A stretch of 64,000 nucleotides of DNA from Histidinibacterium lentulum (GTDB lineage Bacteria; Pseudomonadota; Alphaproteobacteria; Rhodobacterales; Rhodobacteraceae): assembly GCF_003789055.1 (NCBI RefSeq), contig NZ_ML119082.1, forward strand, positions 186,001-250,000, in the 5' to 3' direction. Within the stretch, counting starts at the first letter, position 1. Every line of letters begins with the position of its first letter. A program made the position numbers and the translations under genes. The notes under the pieces are model-generated. The model was given only the letters and a program-made list of their open reading frames with translations, was not told the DNA's origin and searched no databases. This document shows, piece after piece, positions 32,494 through 41,508 of this stretch.

Positions 32494-33977
32494 GCGCGTT
32501 CAAGATCTGCATCATCGGCGCGGGCAGCGTCGGCTTCACCAAGAAGCTCTGTTCCGACATCCTCAAGGTCGCGGAATTCGAGGACATCGAGATCGCGCTG
32601 ACGGACATCAACGCCCACAACCTCGACATGATCCGCCAGATCATCGAGCGGATCGTGGCGGTCAACGGCCTCGCCACCCGGATCACCGCCACCACCGACC
32701 GTCGCCGCGCGCTGGAGGGAGCGCGCTACGTCATGAACTGCGTGCGCATCGGCGGGCTCGAGGCCTTCGCAGACGACATCCGCATCCCCCTGAAATACGG
32801 CGTCGACCAATGCGTGGGCGACACGATCTGCGCGGGCGGCATCCTCTACGGCCAGCGCGGCATCCCGGCCATGCAGGACTTCTGCCGCGACATCCTCGCC
32901 GTAGCCGAGCCGGGCGCGCTTTTGCTGAACTACGCCAATCCAATGGTGATGATGACCTGGGCCGCGCTCGACATGGGCGTGAACACCGTCGGCCTCTGCC
33001 ATGGCGTCCAGAACGGCCACCGCCAGATCGCCCGCGTGCTGAAGCTGCCGATGGAGGAGGTCGATATCGTCTGCTCCGGCATCAACCACCAGACCTGGTA
33101 TCTCGACATCCGCCACAAGGGCCGCGTGATCGGCCGGGGCGAGCTCATCGCCGCCTTCGAGGCCCATCCCGTCTTCAGCCGTCAGGAAAAGGTGCGCATC
33201 GACGTGCTGAAACGCTTCGGCGTCTATTCCACCGAAAGCAACGGCCACCTGTCCGAATACCTGCCCTGGTACCGCAAGCGCCCGGACGAGGTGGTCAACT
33301 GGATCTCCACCGACGAATGGATCCACGGGGAGACCGGCGGCTACCTGCGCTACTGCACCGAGAACCGGAACTGGTTCGAGGAGGATTTTCCCGTCTTCCT
33401 GGACGAGGCCGGAAAGCCCCTGTCCCAGCATGAGCGCACGGACGAGCACGCCAGCCACATCCTCGAGGCGCTGGAAACGGGCCGCGTCTACCGCGGTCAT
33501 TTCAACGTTCGCAACAACGGCGTGATCCCCTCCCTGCCCGCCGACTGCATCATCGAAAGCCCCGGCTTCGTGGATCGCTTCGGGATCAACATGGTGGAGG
33601 GTATCGACCTGCCGCTGGCCTGCGCCGCCACCTGCTCGGCCAGCGTCCATGTCCAGCGCATGGCGGTACGCGCGGCCCAGACCGGCGACGTGGAGCTTCT
33701 GAAACAGGCGGTGCTGCACGATCCGCTCGTGGGCGCGATCTGCACCCCCGAGGAAGTCTGGCAGATGGTCGACGAGATGCTGGTCGCCCAGGCCGAATGG
33801 CTGCCGCAATATGCCGAGGCGATCCCTGCGGCGCGCGAGCGGCTGAAGTCGCCGAAGGTCCGCACCCGCGACTGGTCCGGCGCGGCGAGGCTCGACGTGC
33901 GCAGCGTCGAGGAACTGCGCGCCGCGAAGGCCGCCCCCGCGAACCCCGCCGCACCTCTCGGAACGACCGTGTCCTAG
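32490..33977 (+). CDS. GH4 family alpha-glycosidase (second copy)
   Basis: A 495-residue GH4 enzyme, start at 32490 overlapping the halogenase stop. The glycine-rich GAGSVGFTKK near residue 10, Cys170 (GLCHGVQ) and His200 (GINHQTW) fall at the same positions as in the first copy, so NAD and metal sites are intact. Differences in the motif (CHGVQNGH, GINHQTWY) place it in another sub-branch, so the two GH4 enzymes probably differ in glycosidic preference; AgaL1/AgaL2 of Sinorhizobium are a similar pair. The C-terminal 40 residues are Ala/Pro-rich. A GC-rich hairpin follows. Confidence 0.9.
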   Translation: MSAFKICIIGAGSVGFTKKLCSDILKVAEFEDIEIALTDINAHNLDMIRQIIERIVAVNGLATRITATTDRRRALEGARYVMNCVRIGGLEAFADDIRIPLKYGVDQCVGDTICAGGILYGQRGIPAMQDFCRDILAVAEPGALLLNYANPMVMMTWAALDMGVNTVGLCHGVQNGHRQIARVLKLPMEEVDIVCSGINHQTWYLDIRHKGRVIGRGELIAAFEAHPVFSRQEKVRIDVLKRFGVYSTESNGHLSEYLPWYRKRPDEVVNWISTDEWIHGETGGYLRYCTENRNWFEEDFPVFLDEAGKPLSQHERTDEHASHILEALETGRVYRGHFNVRNNGVIPSLPADCIIESPGFVDRFGINMVEGIDLPLACAATCSASVHVQRMAVRAAQTGDVELLKQAVLHDPLVGAICTPEEVWQMVDEMLVAQAEWLPQYAEAIPAARERLKSPKVRTRDWSGAARLDVRSVEELRAAKAAPANPAAPLGTTVS

Positions 33978-33989
33978 GGGGTCCTCACC

Positions 33990-34024
33990 GCGGTGCCCCG
34001 GGCCCCCTCCTCCCGGGGTACCGC
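33990..34024 (+). terminator. GC-rich hairpin after the second GH4 gene
   Basis: A 13-bp stem (33990-34002 with 34012-34024, one G.U pair) with a nine-base loop, directly downstream of the alpha-galactoside operon. It lacks a T-run, so termination may be partial or Rho-assisted, or it protects the 3' end of the transcript. Confidence 0.55.
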
Positions 34025-34174
34025 CCCCTCCATCGCCTGCTCCCCCACCCGCCCTCGTCTCGTGGCGCCCGGAACGCAGCCGACCCGCGCGCGTTGATCC
34101 CGCCAAGGGACGAGACGGGCCGGCCTCGACGCGGGCCCGGGAGCGAAAACGACAGGACGACAGGAGGAGCACTC

Positions 34175-35491
34175 ATGAAGACCCCCATCACGACACCCCG
34201 CGCAGGTCTGGCGATCACGGCGCTGCTGGGCAGCGCCGCACTGGCGGCGACGCCCGCCCTCGCGCAGTCGACCGGACAGAACACGACCAGCATCGAGTCC
34301 GAGCTGGTCCTCGGCGGTCAGGACAACATCTGGGACATGGCCTTTCTCGACGACGGCACCATGCTCTTCACCGAGATCTGCCACGGTCTCTCGGTCATGA
34401 TGCCGAATGGCGACGTGACCGAGCTCCTCGGCATGGGCGCCAACGATGAGGACGTCTCGGGTTACGCGACCGTGGCCGACGACCTCTTCTGCGACGGTCA
34501 GGCGGGCATGAACGGCGTCGCCTTCGATCCGGACTTCGAGGAGAACCGCCGGATCTACGTCTTCTCTGCCTCCGAAATGTCCGATCCGCCCACCAACCGG
34601 GTGATGCGCTTCACGCTCGACGAGGACTTCTCGAACGTCGCGGACCGCACCGACATCATCGAGGACATTCCCTACAAGACCGAGGCCACCGACCATCCCT
34701 TCGGCGAGACCGGCGCCCATAATGGCGGGCGCATCCGGTTCGGCCCCGAAGGAAATCTCTGGGTGGTGACCGGGGACAACCACAACCCCGAACTGCCGCA
34801 GAGCCCCACGGAACTCGGCAGCAAGGTGCTTCGCATCGACACCGACGGCAACGCGGTAGAGGGCAATGCGCCGCCCGAGGGCTTCGATCCCCGGACCTAC
34901 ACCTACGGCCACCGCAACACGCAGGCGATCGCCTTCCATCCCGAAACGGGCGACGCGATCATCGGCGAGCACGGGCCCTGGCATTCCGACGAGATCACCG
35001 TGCTCGAGAACGGCGGCAACGGCGGCTGGGATCCGCGCGACAACATGGCCGGCCGCGGCGACTGCCCGGACGGTTATTGCGGCTACATGCCGAACCAGAT
35101 GGAGGGCATGAACCGGTTCGAGCGGGCGGCCTTCATGCCGATGACCGACTTCGAGACCTATCCCGACGCGATGGCGCCGATCTGGACCAACAACGGCTGG
35201 TCGCAAGGGATCTCCTCCGTGGCATTCCTCGAAGGCGAGCAATGGGGTGACTGGGAGAACAACATGGTGGTCAGCTACATGGGCATCGGCTTCGGCGGCA
35301 CGCCCATGGGTCAGCGGATCGACGTGATGGACCTCACGGTCAGCGACGCCGGCGAGATCTCGGTCAACGACGTCACCGAGATGACCCTGCCGATGGAGCC
35401 CGGCCGGTTCCGCGCCCTGGTGCAGGGGCCGGACGGCAACCTCTACGTGGCGATCAGCGAGGGTGAGGTGCACCGCTTCACCCCCGGCTGA
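34175..35491 (+). CDS. PQQ-dependent aldose sugar dehydrogenase-like protein
   Basis: A 438-residue exported protein of the soluble PQQ glucose/sorbosone dehydrogenase family (six-bladed beta-propeller, like E. coli YliI). A signal peptide ends ATPALAQ near residue 31. Conserved blocks: GLSVMMPNGDV, MNGVAFDPDF, GAHNGGRIRFGPEGNLWVVT (catalytic-type His, about residue 183), YGHRNTQAIAFHP and IGEHGPWHSDE. It would oxidise aldoses in the periplasm and feed electrons to the respiratory chain. An AGGAGGAG site precedes it; it has its own terminator and about 200 bases of leader, so it may be separately transcribed. PQQ synthesis genes are not in the window. Confidence 0.9.
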   Translation: MKTPITTPRAGLAITALLGSAALAATPALAQSTGQNTTSIESELVLGGQDNIWDMAFLDDGTMLFTEICHGLSVMMPNGDVTELLGMGANDEDVSGYATVADDLFCDGQAGMNGVAFDPDFEENRRIYVFSASEMSDPPTNRVMRFTLDEDFSNVADRTDIIEDIPYKTEATDHPFGETGAHNGGRIRFGPEGNLWVVTGDNHNPELPQSPTELGSKVLRIDTDGNAVEGNAPPEGFDPRTYTYGHRNTQAIAFHPETGDAIIGEHGPWHSDEITVLENGGNGGWDPRDNMAGRGDCPDGYCGYMPNQMEGMNRFERAAFMPMTDFETYPDAMAPIWTNNGWSQGISSVAFLEGEQWGDWENNMVVSYMGIGFGGTPMGQRIDVMDLTVSDAGEISVNDVTEMTLPMEPGRFRALVQGPDGNLYVAISEGEVHRFTPG

Positions 35492-35512
35492 GGCCTGAGC
35501 TGACAGGATACA

Positions 35513-35551
35513 AAGGGGGGGTCCCGGCCCGGGACCTCCCCTTATCTTTTT
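35513..35551 (+). terminator. Rho-independent terminator after the PQQ dehydrogenase gene
   Basis: A 14-bp stem (35513-35526 with 35530-35543, one G.U pair), GCC loop, then ATCTTTTT. The arms begin AAGGGG and end CCCCTT. This is the strongest terminator in the window; it closes the plus-strand region and faces cydC coming from the right. Confidence 0.92.
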
Positions 35552-35645
35552 GATATAAGTATATCTCTCACGGAAACGCCTTGCAGGCCCTGCAATCAGG
35601 AACGGCCTGCCACCCGCCGGCCCTCGTGCGCGGCAGTCGGGACGT

Positions 35646-35723
35646 CATGCGCCGTGCGCCGGGGTTGAGCCCGGCCGACAGCACGCCCCACTCATGCGCC
35701 GTAGGCCGGGCTTCAGCCCGGCC
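35646..35723. repeat. Two tandem GTAG-type REP-like palindromes
   Basis: A 31-base unit beginning CATGCGCCGT occurs twice (35646-35676 and 35693-35723). The second holds GTAG followed by GCCGGGC TTCA GCCCGGC (35701-35722, perfect 7-bp arms); the first is a degenerate copy (GTGC head, GCCGGGG...CCCGGC). The layout, a GTAG tetranucleotide before a GC-rich palindrome, is that of REP elements mobilised by RAYT transposases. No RAYT gene is in the window. Confidence 0.7.
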
Positions 35724-37377
35724 CTGCCCCTCCGTCCGCCGCGCCGAGCGCCAGAACCCGGTCCGCGCTCCGCGTCTCCGCAACCCGGTGCGAGGCTGTC
35801 ACGATCGCCGCCTCCGGCAGCGCCGCGCGCAGACCCTTCAGAACCCGCTCCGCCGTCGCCTCGTCGAGCCCCTCGGTCGGCTCGTCCAGCAACAGCACCC
35901 GGGGCCGCCGCAGGAGCCCCCGCGCCAGCACAAGCCGCCGCGCCTCTCCGCCAGAGAGCCCTGAACCGCCCTCGCCCAGCGTCCCGTCGAGGCCGCCGAG
36001 CGCCCGGACCCGCGCCGCCAGCGCCACGGCTTCGAGCGCCCGCCAGAGGTCCGCCTCCTCAGCCCCCGGATCGGCGAGGTGCAGGTTCTCGCGGATCGAG
36101 CCGCCCACGAGCGCCGCCCGCTGGGGCACCAGCGTCACCCGCGCCCGAAGGTCCCCGTCGAACGCGACGATATCCCGCCCGTCGAGCCGGACCGTCCCCG
36201 AGGTCGGGTCCAGCACCCCGGCGATCATGCCCAGCACCGTCGACTTGCCCCCGCCCGACGGCGCGGTCAGCGCCAGGGTCTCGCCGGCCCGAACGTCGAA
36301 GCTCAGCCCCTCCACCACGGCCCTCAGAGCCCCGGGCCTGCGAAAGCCCAGCCCCTCCACGGAGAGCCGCGCCGCCCCGGGCCGGTCCGGAACAGCCGCC
36401 CGCGTCTCCGCTCCGTCCTCTTCCCGGGCCAGCACCCGTCCCGCGGCGTCGCGCATCCGGCCAAGCTCCGCCATGCCCCGGCGCAGGGGCTGCAGCGTCT
36501 CCGACAGGGCCAGCGCCACGAAGACGCCGATCGCCGCCTCCGCCGCGCCGATCCCGCCCGCCGAGACGGCCCAGCCCCCCAGCGCCAGCGCCGCCCCCGC
36601 CGCCAGCGTCACCGCAAAGGCGAGCCATGCGCCTGCCCGCCTCTCGGCGGCATCGACGGCGCGCGCCGCCGCATCGGCCTCGTCTCCCTGCGCAACGAGA
36701 GCCGCCCGTGCCTCCGCGAGCCGTCCGTAGACCAGCAGGTCCTCCTGCCCCCGCAGCATGTCCACCGCGCCTCGGCGCAGCGCCTGCGCCGCCCGCTCCC
36801 CGGCCACCGAGGGTCGTGCCGCGCGCCGTGCGAGCCACAGCAGCACGAACCCGCCGCCCGCAACGTAAAACACCACCACAGCCCCCGCGGTGGCCCATGT
36901 CGTGAGCCAACCCAGCGCCACGAAGGCGAACGCATGGGTCACCAGCGCCGCCACCACCGGCAGCGCCAGCCGCAGCGCCACCCCGTCGAGCGCATCCACA
37001 TCCGCCGTGATCCGGGTCAGCGCCAGCGGCGCGCGGGCGCGGGCCATGGCCTCGAACCCCCGCGCCAGCTGCCGGCGCATCAGGTCCACCCTGAGGGCGG
37101 CGAGCGCCCTCAGCGTCGCGTCATGGGTGGCCAGCCGTTCGCCATAGCGGGCACCGGCCCGTCCCACCGCCAGAAATCGGATGCCGGACGACGGCGTGAA
37201 CACGTCGAAGACCGCGCCCGCCATGGCGGCCATGCCGGTGGCGGTGATGAACCAGCCCGAAAGGCCCAGCAGCGCCGCCCCCATGACGAGGACCAGCACC
37301 GACAGGAGCGTCCCGAGGAGCATCGCGCCGGGAGCGGCGGCCATGACCAGCCGCAGGGTGTCGGCCAGCGGCCTCAT
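35713..37377 (-). CDS. cydC: CydC, heterodimeric ABC exporter subunit for cytochrome bd assembly
   Basis: A 554-residue fused membrane/ATPase half-transporter. About six N-terminal helices (LLSVLVLVMGAALLGLSGWF opens the first), then an NBD with TAPSGGGKST (Walker A, about residue 373), LSGGEARRLVLARGLL and VLLLDEPTEGLD. CydDC exports glutathione/cysteine or supplies haem needed for cytochrome bd. The ATG overlaps the cydD stop (ATGA). The 3' end runs into the REP-like repeat (35713-35723). Confidence 0.92.
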   Translation of the reverse strand: MRPLADTLRLVMAAAPGAMLLGTLLSVLVLVMGAALLGLSGWFITATGMAAMAGAVFDVFTPSSGIRFLAVGRAGARYGERLATHDATLRALAALRVDLMRRQLARGFEAMARARAPLALTRITADVDALDGVALRLALPVVAALVTHAFAFVALGWLTTWATAGAVVVFYVAGGGFVLLWLARRAARPSVAGERAAQALRRGAVDMLRGQEDLLVYGRLAEARAALVAQGDEADAAARAVDAAERRAGAWLAFAVTLAAGAALALGGWAVSAGGIGAAEAAIGVFVALALSETLQPLRRGMAELGRMRDAAGRVLAREEDGAETRAAVPDRPGAARLSVEGLGFRRPGALRAVVEGLSFDVRAGETLALTAPSGGGKSTVLGMIAGVLDPTSGTVRLDGRDIVAFDGDLRARVTLVPQRAALVGGSIRENLHLADPGAEEADLWRALEAVALAARVRALGGLDGTLGEGGSGLSGGEARRLVLARGLLRRPRVLLLDEPTEGLDEATAERVLKGLRAALPEAAIVTASHRVAETRSADRVLALGAADGGAGPG

Positions 37378-39065
37378 GCCGCCCGAGCCGCGCCGGGCAT
37401 CGGCACGATCCTGTCCATCTCGCGCACCAGCACGGGATCGTGCGTCGCCACGATCACCAGCGCGCCGCCCTCGGCCAGCCTGCGCAGCGCCGCGCGGACG
37501 GCGGCGGCGGTGGCGGCGTCGAGATCGGCGGTGGGCTCGTCGGCCAGCACCACGTCGGGCCGCGCCAGAAGCGCCCGCGCCAGCATCAGCCGTCGCGCCT
37601 CCCCGCCCGATACGCCCGCGCCATTCTCTCCGAGCCGGGTCGCGAGCCCCTCGGGCAGGCCCGCCACCACCGCCCCGGCCCGCGCGGCGGCAAGCGCCTC
37701 TGCCGGATCGGCGCCGGTGCCGCGCGGATCGAGAGCCTCGGCCAGCGTGGCGTCGGGAACATGGACGCGCTGCGGCACCCAGGCCAGCCGCGCCCGCCAG
37801 GCGTCGGCCGTCGCGTCGTCGAGGACGCGGCCCGCCACCTCGATCCGGCCCGCCGCAACGGGCACCAGACCCGCGATGGCGAGGAGGGCCGAGCTCTTGC
37901 CCGTTCCGGACGACCCGGTCAGGGCAACCGCCTGGCCGGGAGACAGGGCCATGTCCGGCAGCGGCACCTTCTCGGCCCCGCGCAGCACAGAGGCCCCCGA
38001 GACGCGCAGCGTCGCGGGCCCCGGAAGCGGGGCCGCGCGCGCGCCCGCGCCCAGCGCCCGGGGGCCGGGATCGGCATGGACCTCGGCGAGGTCGCGCGCC
38101 ACGGCCTCCGCCGTCGCCTTGTCGTGCCAGGCGGCCGACACCTCGCGCAGGGGCTGGAACACCTCGGGTGCCAGCATCAGCACGAAGATCCCCTGCGCCA
38201 GCGTCAGCGCCTGGCCCCAGTCACCGAAGCCGATCCAGTCGAGCATGTTGAAGCCGACATAGACGGCCACCAGCGCCACCCCGAGCGCCGAGAAGAACTC
38301 CAGCACCGTGGACGACAGGAACGCCACCCGCAGCACCGCCATGGTGCGCCTGCGCAGCGCCTCTGCGCGGACGGCGAACCCCGAGAGCGCGCGGCCGCCC
38401 GCGTCTAGGAGGTGCAGATCCGGCAGGGCCGACAGGCGCTCCGACAGGAGCCCGTTCAGATCGGCGATCTCGTCCATCTGCTTCGCGCTCGCATCCCGCG
38501 CGGCAATGCCGACGAGGGCCTGGAAGAGCGGAATCAGCGGGATCGCCACGAGGAGAACCAGCGCCACGGCCCAGCTCACCGGCAGGGTCAGCGCCACCAG
38601 CGTCAGCGGCACCACCGTGGCCCGCAGGAAGGCCGGGCGGTAGCGCACCAGATAGGGGACCATCAGCGGCAGTTTCTGGGTCAACAGCGCGGCGAAGGCC
38701 GCGGAATTGGTGCCCCGATCGACGCGGGCGGCCTCGGCGGCGATGAGCCTCTCCCGCTCGGCGGCCATCAGTGCCTCCGCCGCCCGGTGGGCGATGCCGC
38801 CCGCCCGGGCCTCCAGCAGCGCCCGCGCGGCCCCTGCCGTCACGAAGAGCGCCACGAGCCACAGGCCAGGGACGGGGTTCCACGTCCCGACCGCCCAGAG
38901 GTGCACCGAGGCCGCGACGGCATAGGCCTGTACCGGCCAGAGCAGGGCCGCCACGATCCCCAGCGCCCCGGCACGGGCCAGGGCCGCGCGCGCGGGCGCC
39001 TCGAAGGCGGCAAGGGCCTCGGCAGGGGACGGACGGGGAGCGTCGGGGGATGGATCGGGCGTCAT
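37374..39065 (-). CDS. cydD: CydD, heterodimeric ABC exporter subunit for cytochrome bd assembly
   Basis: A 563-residue partner of CydC: membrane domain with about six helices, followed by an NBD with TGSSGTGKSSALL (Walker A) and VSGGEARRLMLARALL, DVVLADEPTADLD. It is the first gene of the pair. It lies 59 bases downstream of nagA on the same strand, but without any functional link, so an own promoter is likely in that short gap or within nagA. cydAB do not follow cydC within the window. Confidence 0.92.
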   Translation of the reverse strand: MTPDPSPDAPRPSPAEALAAFEAPARAALARAGALGIVAALLWPVQAYAVAASVHLWAVGTWNPVPGLWLVALFVTAGAARALLEARAGGIAHRAAEALMAAERERLIAAEAARVDRGTNSAAFAALLTQKLPLMVPYLVRYRPAFLRATVVPLTLVALTLPVSWAVALVLLVAIPLIPLFQALVGIAARDASAKQMDEIADLNGLLSERLSALPDLHLLDAGGRALSGFAVRAEALRRRTMAVLRVAFLSSTVLEFFSALGVALVAVYVGFNMLDWIGFGDWGQALTLAQGIFVLMLAPEVFQPLREVSAAWHDKATAEAVARDLAEVHADPGPRALGAGARAAPLPGPATLRVSGASVLRGAEKVPLPDMALSPGQAVALTGSSGTGKSSALLAIAGLVPVAAGRIEVAGRVLDDATADAWRARLAWVPQRVHVPDATLAEALDPRGTGADPAEALAAARAGAVVAGLPEGLATRLGENGAGVSGGEARRLMLARALLARPDVVLADEPTADLDAATAAAVRAALRRLAEGGALVIVATHDPVLVREMDRIVPMPGAARAA

Positions 39066-39124
39066 TGCGCCGTATCAAGGGCCTGCCGCGCCCGGATGCC
39101 ATGCATCCGAGTGTCGCGCCCCGG

Positions 39125-40246
39125 TCAATGGGCCAGGGCGGCGACCTCGGAGACGGGGCCGAGAAAGGACCAGTCCGCGTCGAGCCGCATCAGGTCGCCC
39201 GCGGCCCGGCCCTCGATGCGGGCGAGGTCCGGACGGTCCATCAGCCGCGCGGGCACCGAGACGGCCATGCGCAAGGCAATCTCGGGCGCCACCTTCAGCA
39301 CCCGCACCAGTCGCGCCACCGACTGCGCGAGGGTCACATGCGCGCCTGCGAGCGAGCCCTCGGCATTCACCAGCCGCCCGCCCTCGAGCCGGATCTCGCG
39401 GCCGTAGAGGACGAAGCGGTCCGATCCGCCCACCGTGGGCATGGCGTCGGAGACGAGGAAGGTCGTGTCGGGCTCGGGCCGGGCGCGCAGGGCGAGCGCC
39501 ACCATCTCGTCGGCCACATGGATGCCGTCGCAGATGATGCCCGCCGCGGCGGTGGAATTGATCGCCGCCCCCACGACACCGGGCGCGCGGTTCTGCATCT
39601 GCGACATCGCGTTGAAAAGATGAGTGAAACAGCGCGCTCCGGCGGCCAGCGCAGCCCGCGCCTCTTCTGCCGTGGCGTCGGTGTGGCCCAGCGAGACGAC
39701 CGCGCCCGTGCCGGCGAGTTCGCCGATCTGGGCGGCCGTCGCGGCCTCTGGGGCGAGGGTGATCATGACCGGCAGGCCCGCGCCCCGCAACAGCCGCACC
39801 ACCTCCATCGTCCGCGCGTCCATGGGGCGGATATGGGCCGGCGCATGGGTGCCCTTGCGCGGCAGGGCGATATGCGGCCCCTCGATATGCAGGCCGATCA
39901 GCCCCTCCCGGCCCCGCGCCTCAAGCGCCGCCGCCGCAGCGCGGTCCAGCACCTCGGGCGCGTCGGTGATCACCGTGGGCAGGATCGCCACGGTCCCGAG
40001 CCCGCGATGGGCAGCCGCCATGCGCGCCATGCCCTCGGGCGTTGGATCGGCGTTCAGAAGCACGTCGCCGCCGCCGTTCACCTGCAGATCGACGAAGCCC
40101 GGCGTGACCGTGCCGCGCAGGCGCAGCGCCTCGCCCACCTCCTCGCGCGGGGCGATGTCCGACACCCGCCCGTTCAGCAGCCTGAGCGCAAGACCGGAGC
40201 GCAGGCGCACCCCGTCGAAGAGGCGGTCGGGGGCGATCCAGCTCAT
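39125..40246 (-). CDS. nagA: N-acetylglucosamine/galactosamine-6-phosphate deacetylase
   Basis: A 373-residue amidohydrolase removing acetate from N-acetylhexosamine-6-phosphate. VTPGFVDLQVNGGGD, GLHIEGPHIA (metal Glu), LGHTDAT, FTHLFNAMSQM (metal His), CDGIHV and LVSDAMPTVGG (catalytic Asp) are in NagA order. The start at 40246 overlaps the stop of the preceding gene (ATGA). It is the last gene of the ten-gene amino-sugar operon. The AgaA variant (GalNAc-6-P) cannot be excluded, given AgaS and GatZ/AgaZ homologues upstream. Confidence 0.92.
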   Translation of the reverse strand: MSWIAPDRLFDGVRLRSGLALRLLNGRVSDIAPREEVGEALRLRGTVTPGFVDLQVNGGGDVLLNADPTPEGMARMAAAHRGLGTVAILPTVITDAPEVLDRAAAAALEARGREGLIGLHIEGPHIALPRKGTHAPAHIRPMDARTMEVVRLLRGAGLPVMITLAPEAATAAQIGELAGTGAVVSLGHTDATAEEARAALAAGARCFTHLFNAMSQMQNRAPGVVGAAINSTAAAGIICDGIHVADEMVALALRARPEPDTTFLVSDAMPTVGGSDRFVLYGREIRLEGGRLVNAEGSLAGAHVTLAQSVARLVRVLKVAPEIALRMAVSVPARLMDRPDLARIEGRAAGDLMRLDADWSFLGPVSEVAALAH

Positions 40247-41508
40247 GACGCGGCCTCCTGGAAATAGGGATCGAGCGCGCGCGCCACCTCGGCCGCCACC
40301 AGCCGCCGTGCCTGCGGGCCGTCGAAGCTTTCCGCTCTCGACAGGGTCCGAGCGTCGAAGACCTGCGCCAGCATCGGCGCGGGCAGCTCCACCCCCTCGA
40401 GATCGCGGAACAGCCGGTCCACCGACTTTCGCGCCGCGGGCTGCGGCCAGTAGTAGCGGATGCGGTCGGCCAGCCCGAAATGCCGCGCCAGCCGCTGCGC
40501 GCGGGGGCTTCCGTGGTAATGCCCGGCCCAGTGGCCGGGATCGTTCATCATCAGCCATTCCATCACGCCGGGCACGGTATCCTCTTCGGGCGCCAGCCCC
40601 GCGAGACCGCGCAGGACGTCGAGGCCATAAACCGCCTGCCGCCAGGCAAAGGTCAGCGCGGGCCCGACCTTCTGAAAGCCGAAGCCCAGTTCGGCCAGCC
40701 GCCGGTAGGCCTCCGGGTGCTGGTAATCGGTCGAATGGGCCTCGAGCGTCACGCCCGCCCAGCCCTCCAGCGCCGCCCGCAGGCCCGGGTCGCGGTCCAT
40801 CGGCAAATGATGCACGGCCATGGGCGAGAATTCCACGCCGGGCTGCACCACCAGCCCCGCGATCAGCGGCACGAGATCGCCCGCACCCGCCGCCTCGAAG
40901 GCCGCGCGGTGGGCGTCGAGCGTGGCCCGCGCCGCCTCGGGCGTGGTGGCGGGAATGTCCCCCGCCTCGTCGAGCCGCGCGCCGCCGGGCGGCGGCACCT
41001 CGGTGCCCACGACGAAGATCAGCGCGCCGGGATCGGGCGCCGCGTCCCGCGCGACCTTCGCCAGCCGGGCAGAGCGGTCCGCGGTCACCGCGTCGGGCAA
41101 TTGCGCGGGCTCGCCCTCGCAGCCCTCGGAACAGTCGAGGTGGATCTTGGTGAAGCCCGCCCGAACATAGGCCGCGATCATCGTCTCGGCCTCCGCCATG
41201 GCGGCCTCCGCCGGCCCCTTGCGCCAGGCCTGGGGGCCGAGGTGATCGCCTCCCAGGACGATCTCGCAGCCTGCCTCCCCGGCCATCCTCCGCGCCCTCT
41301 CGGCGAAGTCGGCCGGAGACAGCCCGGTATATCCGCCCTCGTGGTTCACCTGGTTCGAGGTCGCCTCCACCGCCAGCGGCTCACCCCGCCCCGCGGCGGT
41401 CTCGAGGCAGATCGCGAGAACCTCCTCATGGGCGGTGCAGACGGAGCAGAGCGCCACGGCCTCCCCGGCATGGTTGCGCGCGGCGATGCGGCGGGCGAGC
41501 TCAGCCAT
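40243..41508 (-). CDS. GatZ/KbaZ-family protein (AgaZ-like; tagatose-6-phosphate kinase or aldolase subunit)
   Basis: A 421-residue member of the GatZ/KbaZ family. Landmarks: EATSNQVNHEGGYTGLSPAD, GGDHLGPQAWR, KIHLDCSEGC, GTEVPPPGG and RIRYYWPQP. In enterics GatZ/KbaZ stabilises the class II tagatose-bisphosphate aldolase GatY/KbaY, but no aldolase gene is present here. Homologues in Aga clusters have been proposed as tagatose-6-phosphate kinases. Its place beside an AgaS-like protein and NagA supports galactosamine catabolism. The start at 41508 overlaps the ROK kinase stop by 8 bases. Confidence 0.85.
   Translation of the reverse strand: MAELARRIAARNHAGEAVALCSVCTAHEEVLAICLETAAGRGEPLAVEATSNQVNHEGGYTGLSPADFAERARRMAGEAGCEIVLGGDHLGPQAWRKGPAEAAMAEAETMIAAYVRAGFTKIHLDCSEGCEGEPAQLPDAVTADRSARLAKVARDAAPDPGALIFVVGTEVPPPGGARLDEAGDIPATTPEAARATLDAHRAAFEAAGAGDLVPLIAGLVVQPGVEFSPMAVHHLPMDRDPGLRAALEGWAGVTLEAHSTDYQHPEAYRRLAELGFGFQKVGPALTFAWRQAVYGLDVLRGLAGLAPEEDTVPGVMEWLMMNDPGHWAGHYHGSPRAQRLARHFGLADRIRYYWPQPAARKSVDRLFRDLEGVELPAPMLAQVFDARTLSRAESFDGPQARRLVAAEVARALDPYFQEAAS

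Noticed and set aside
35646-35723. Tandem repeats as a CRISPR array
   Set aside because: Only two palindromic units with a short, GC-rich gap and no cas genes; the GTAG palindrome fits REP elements.
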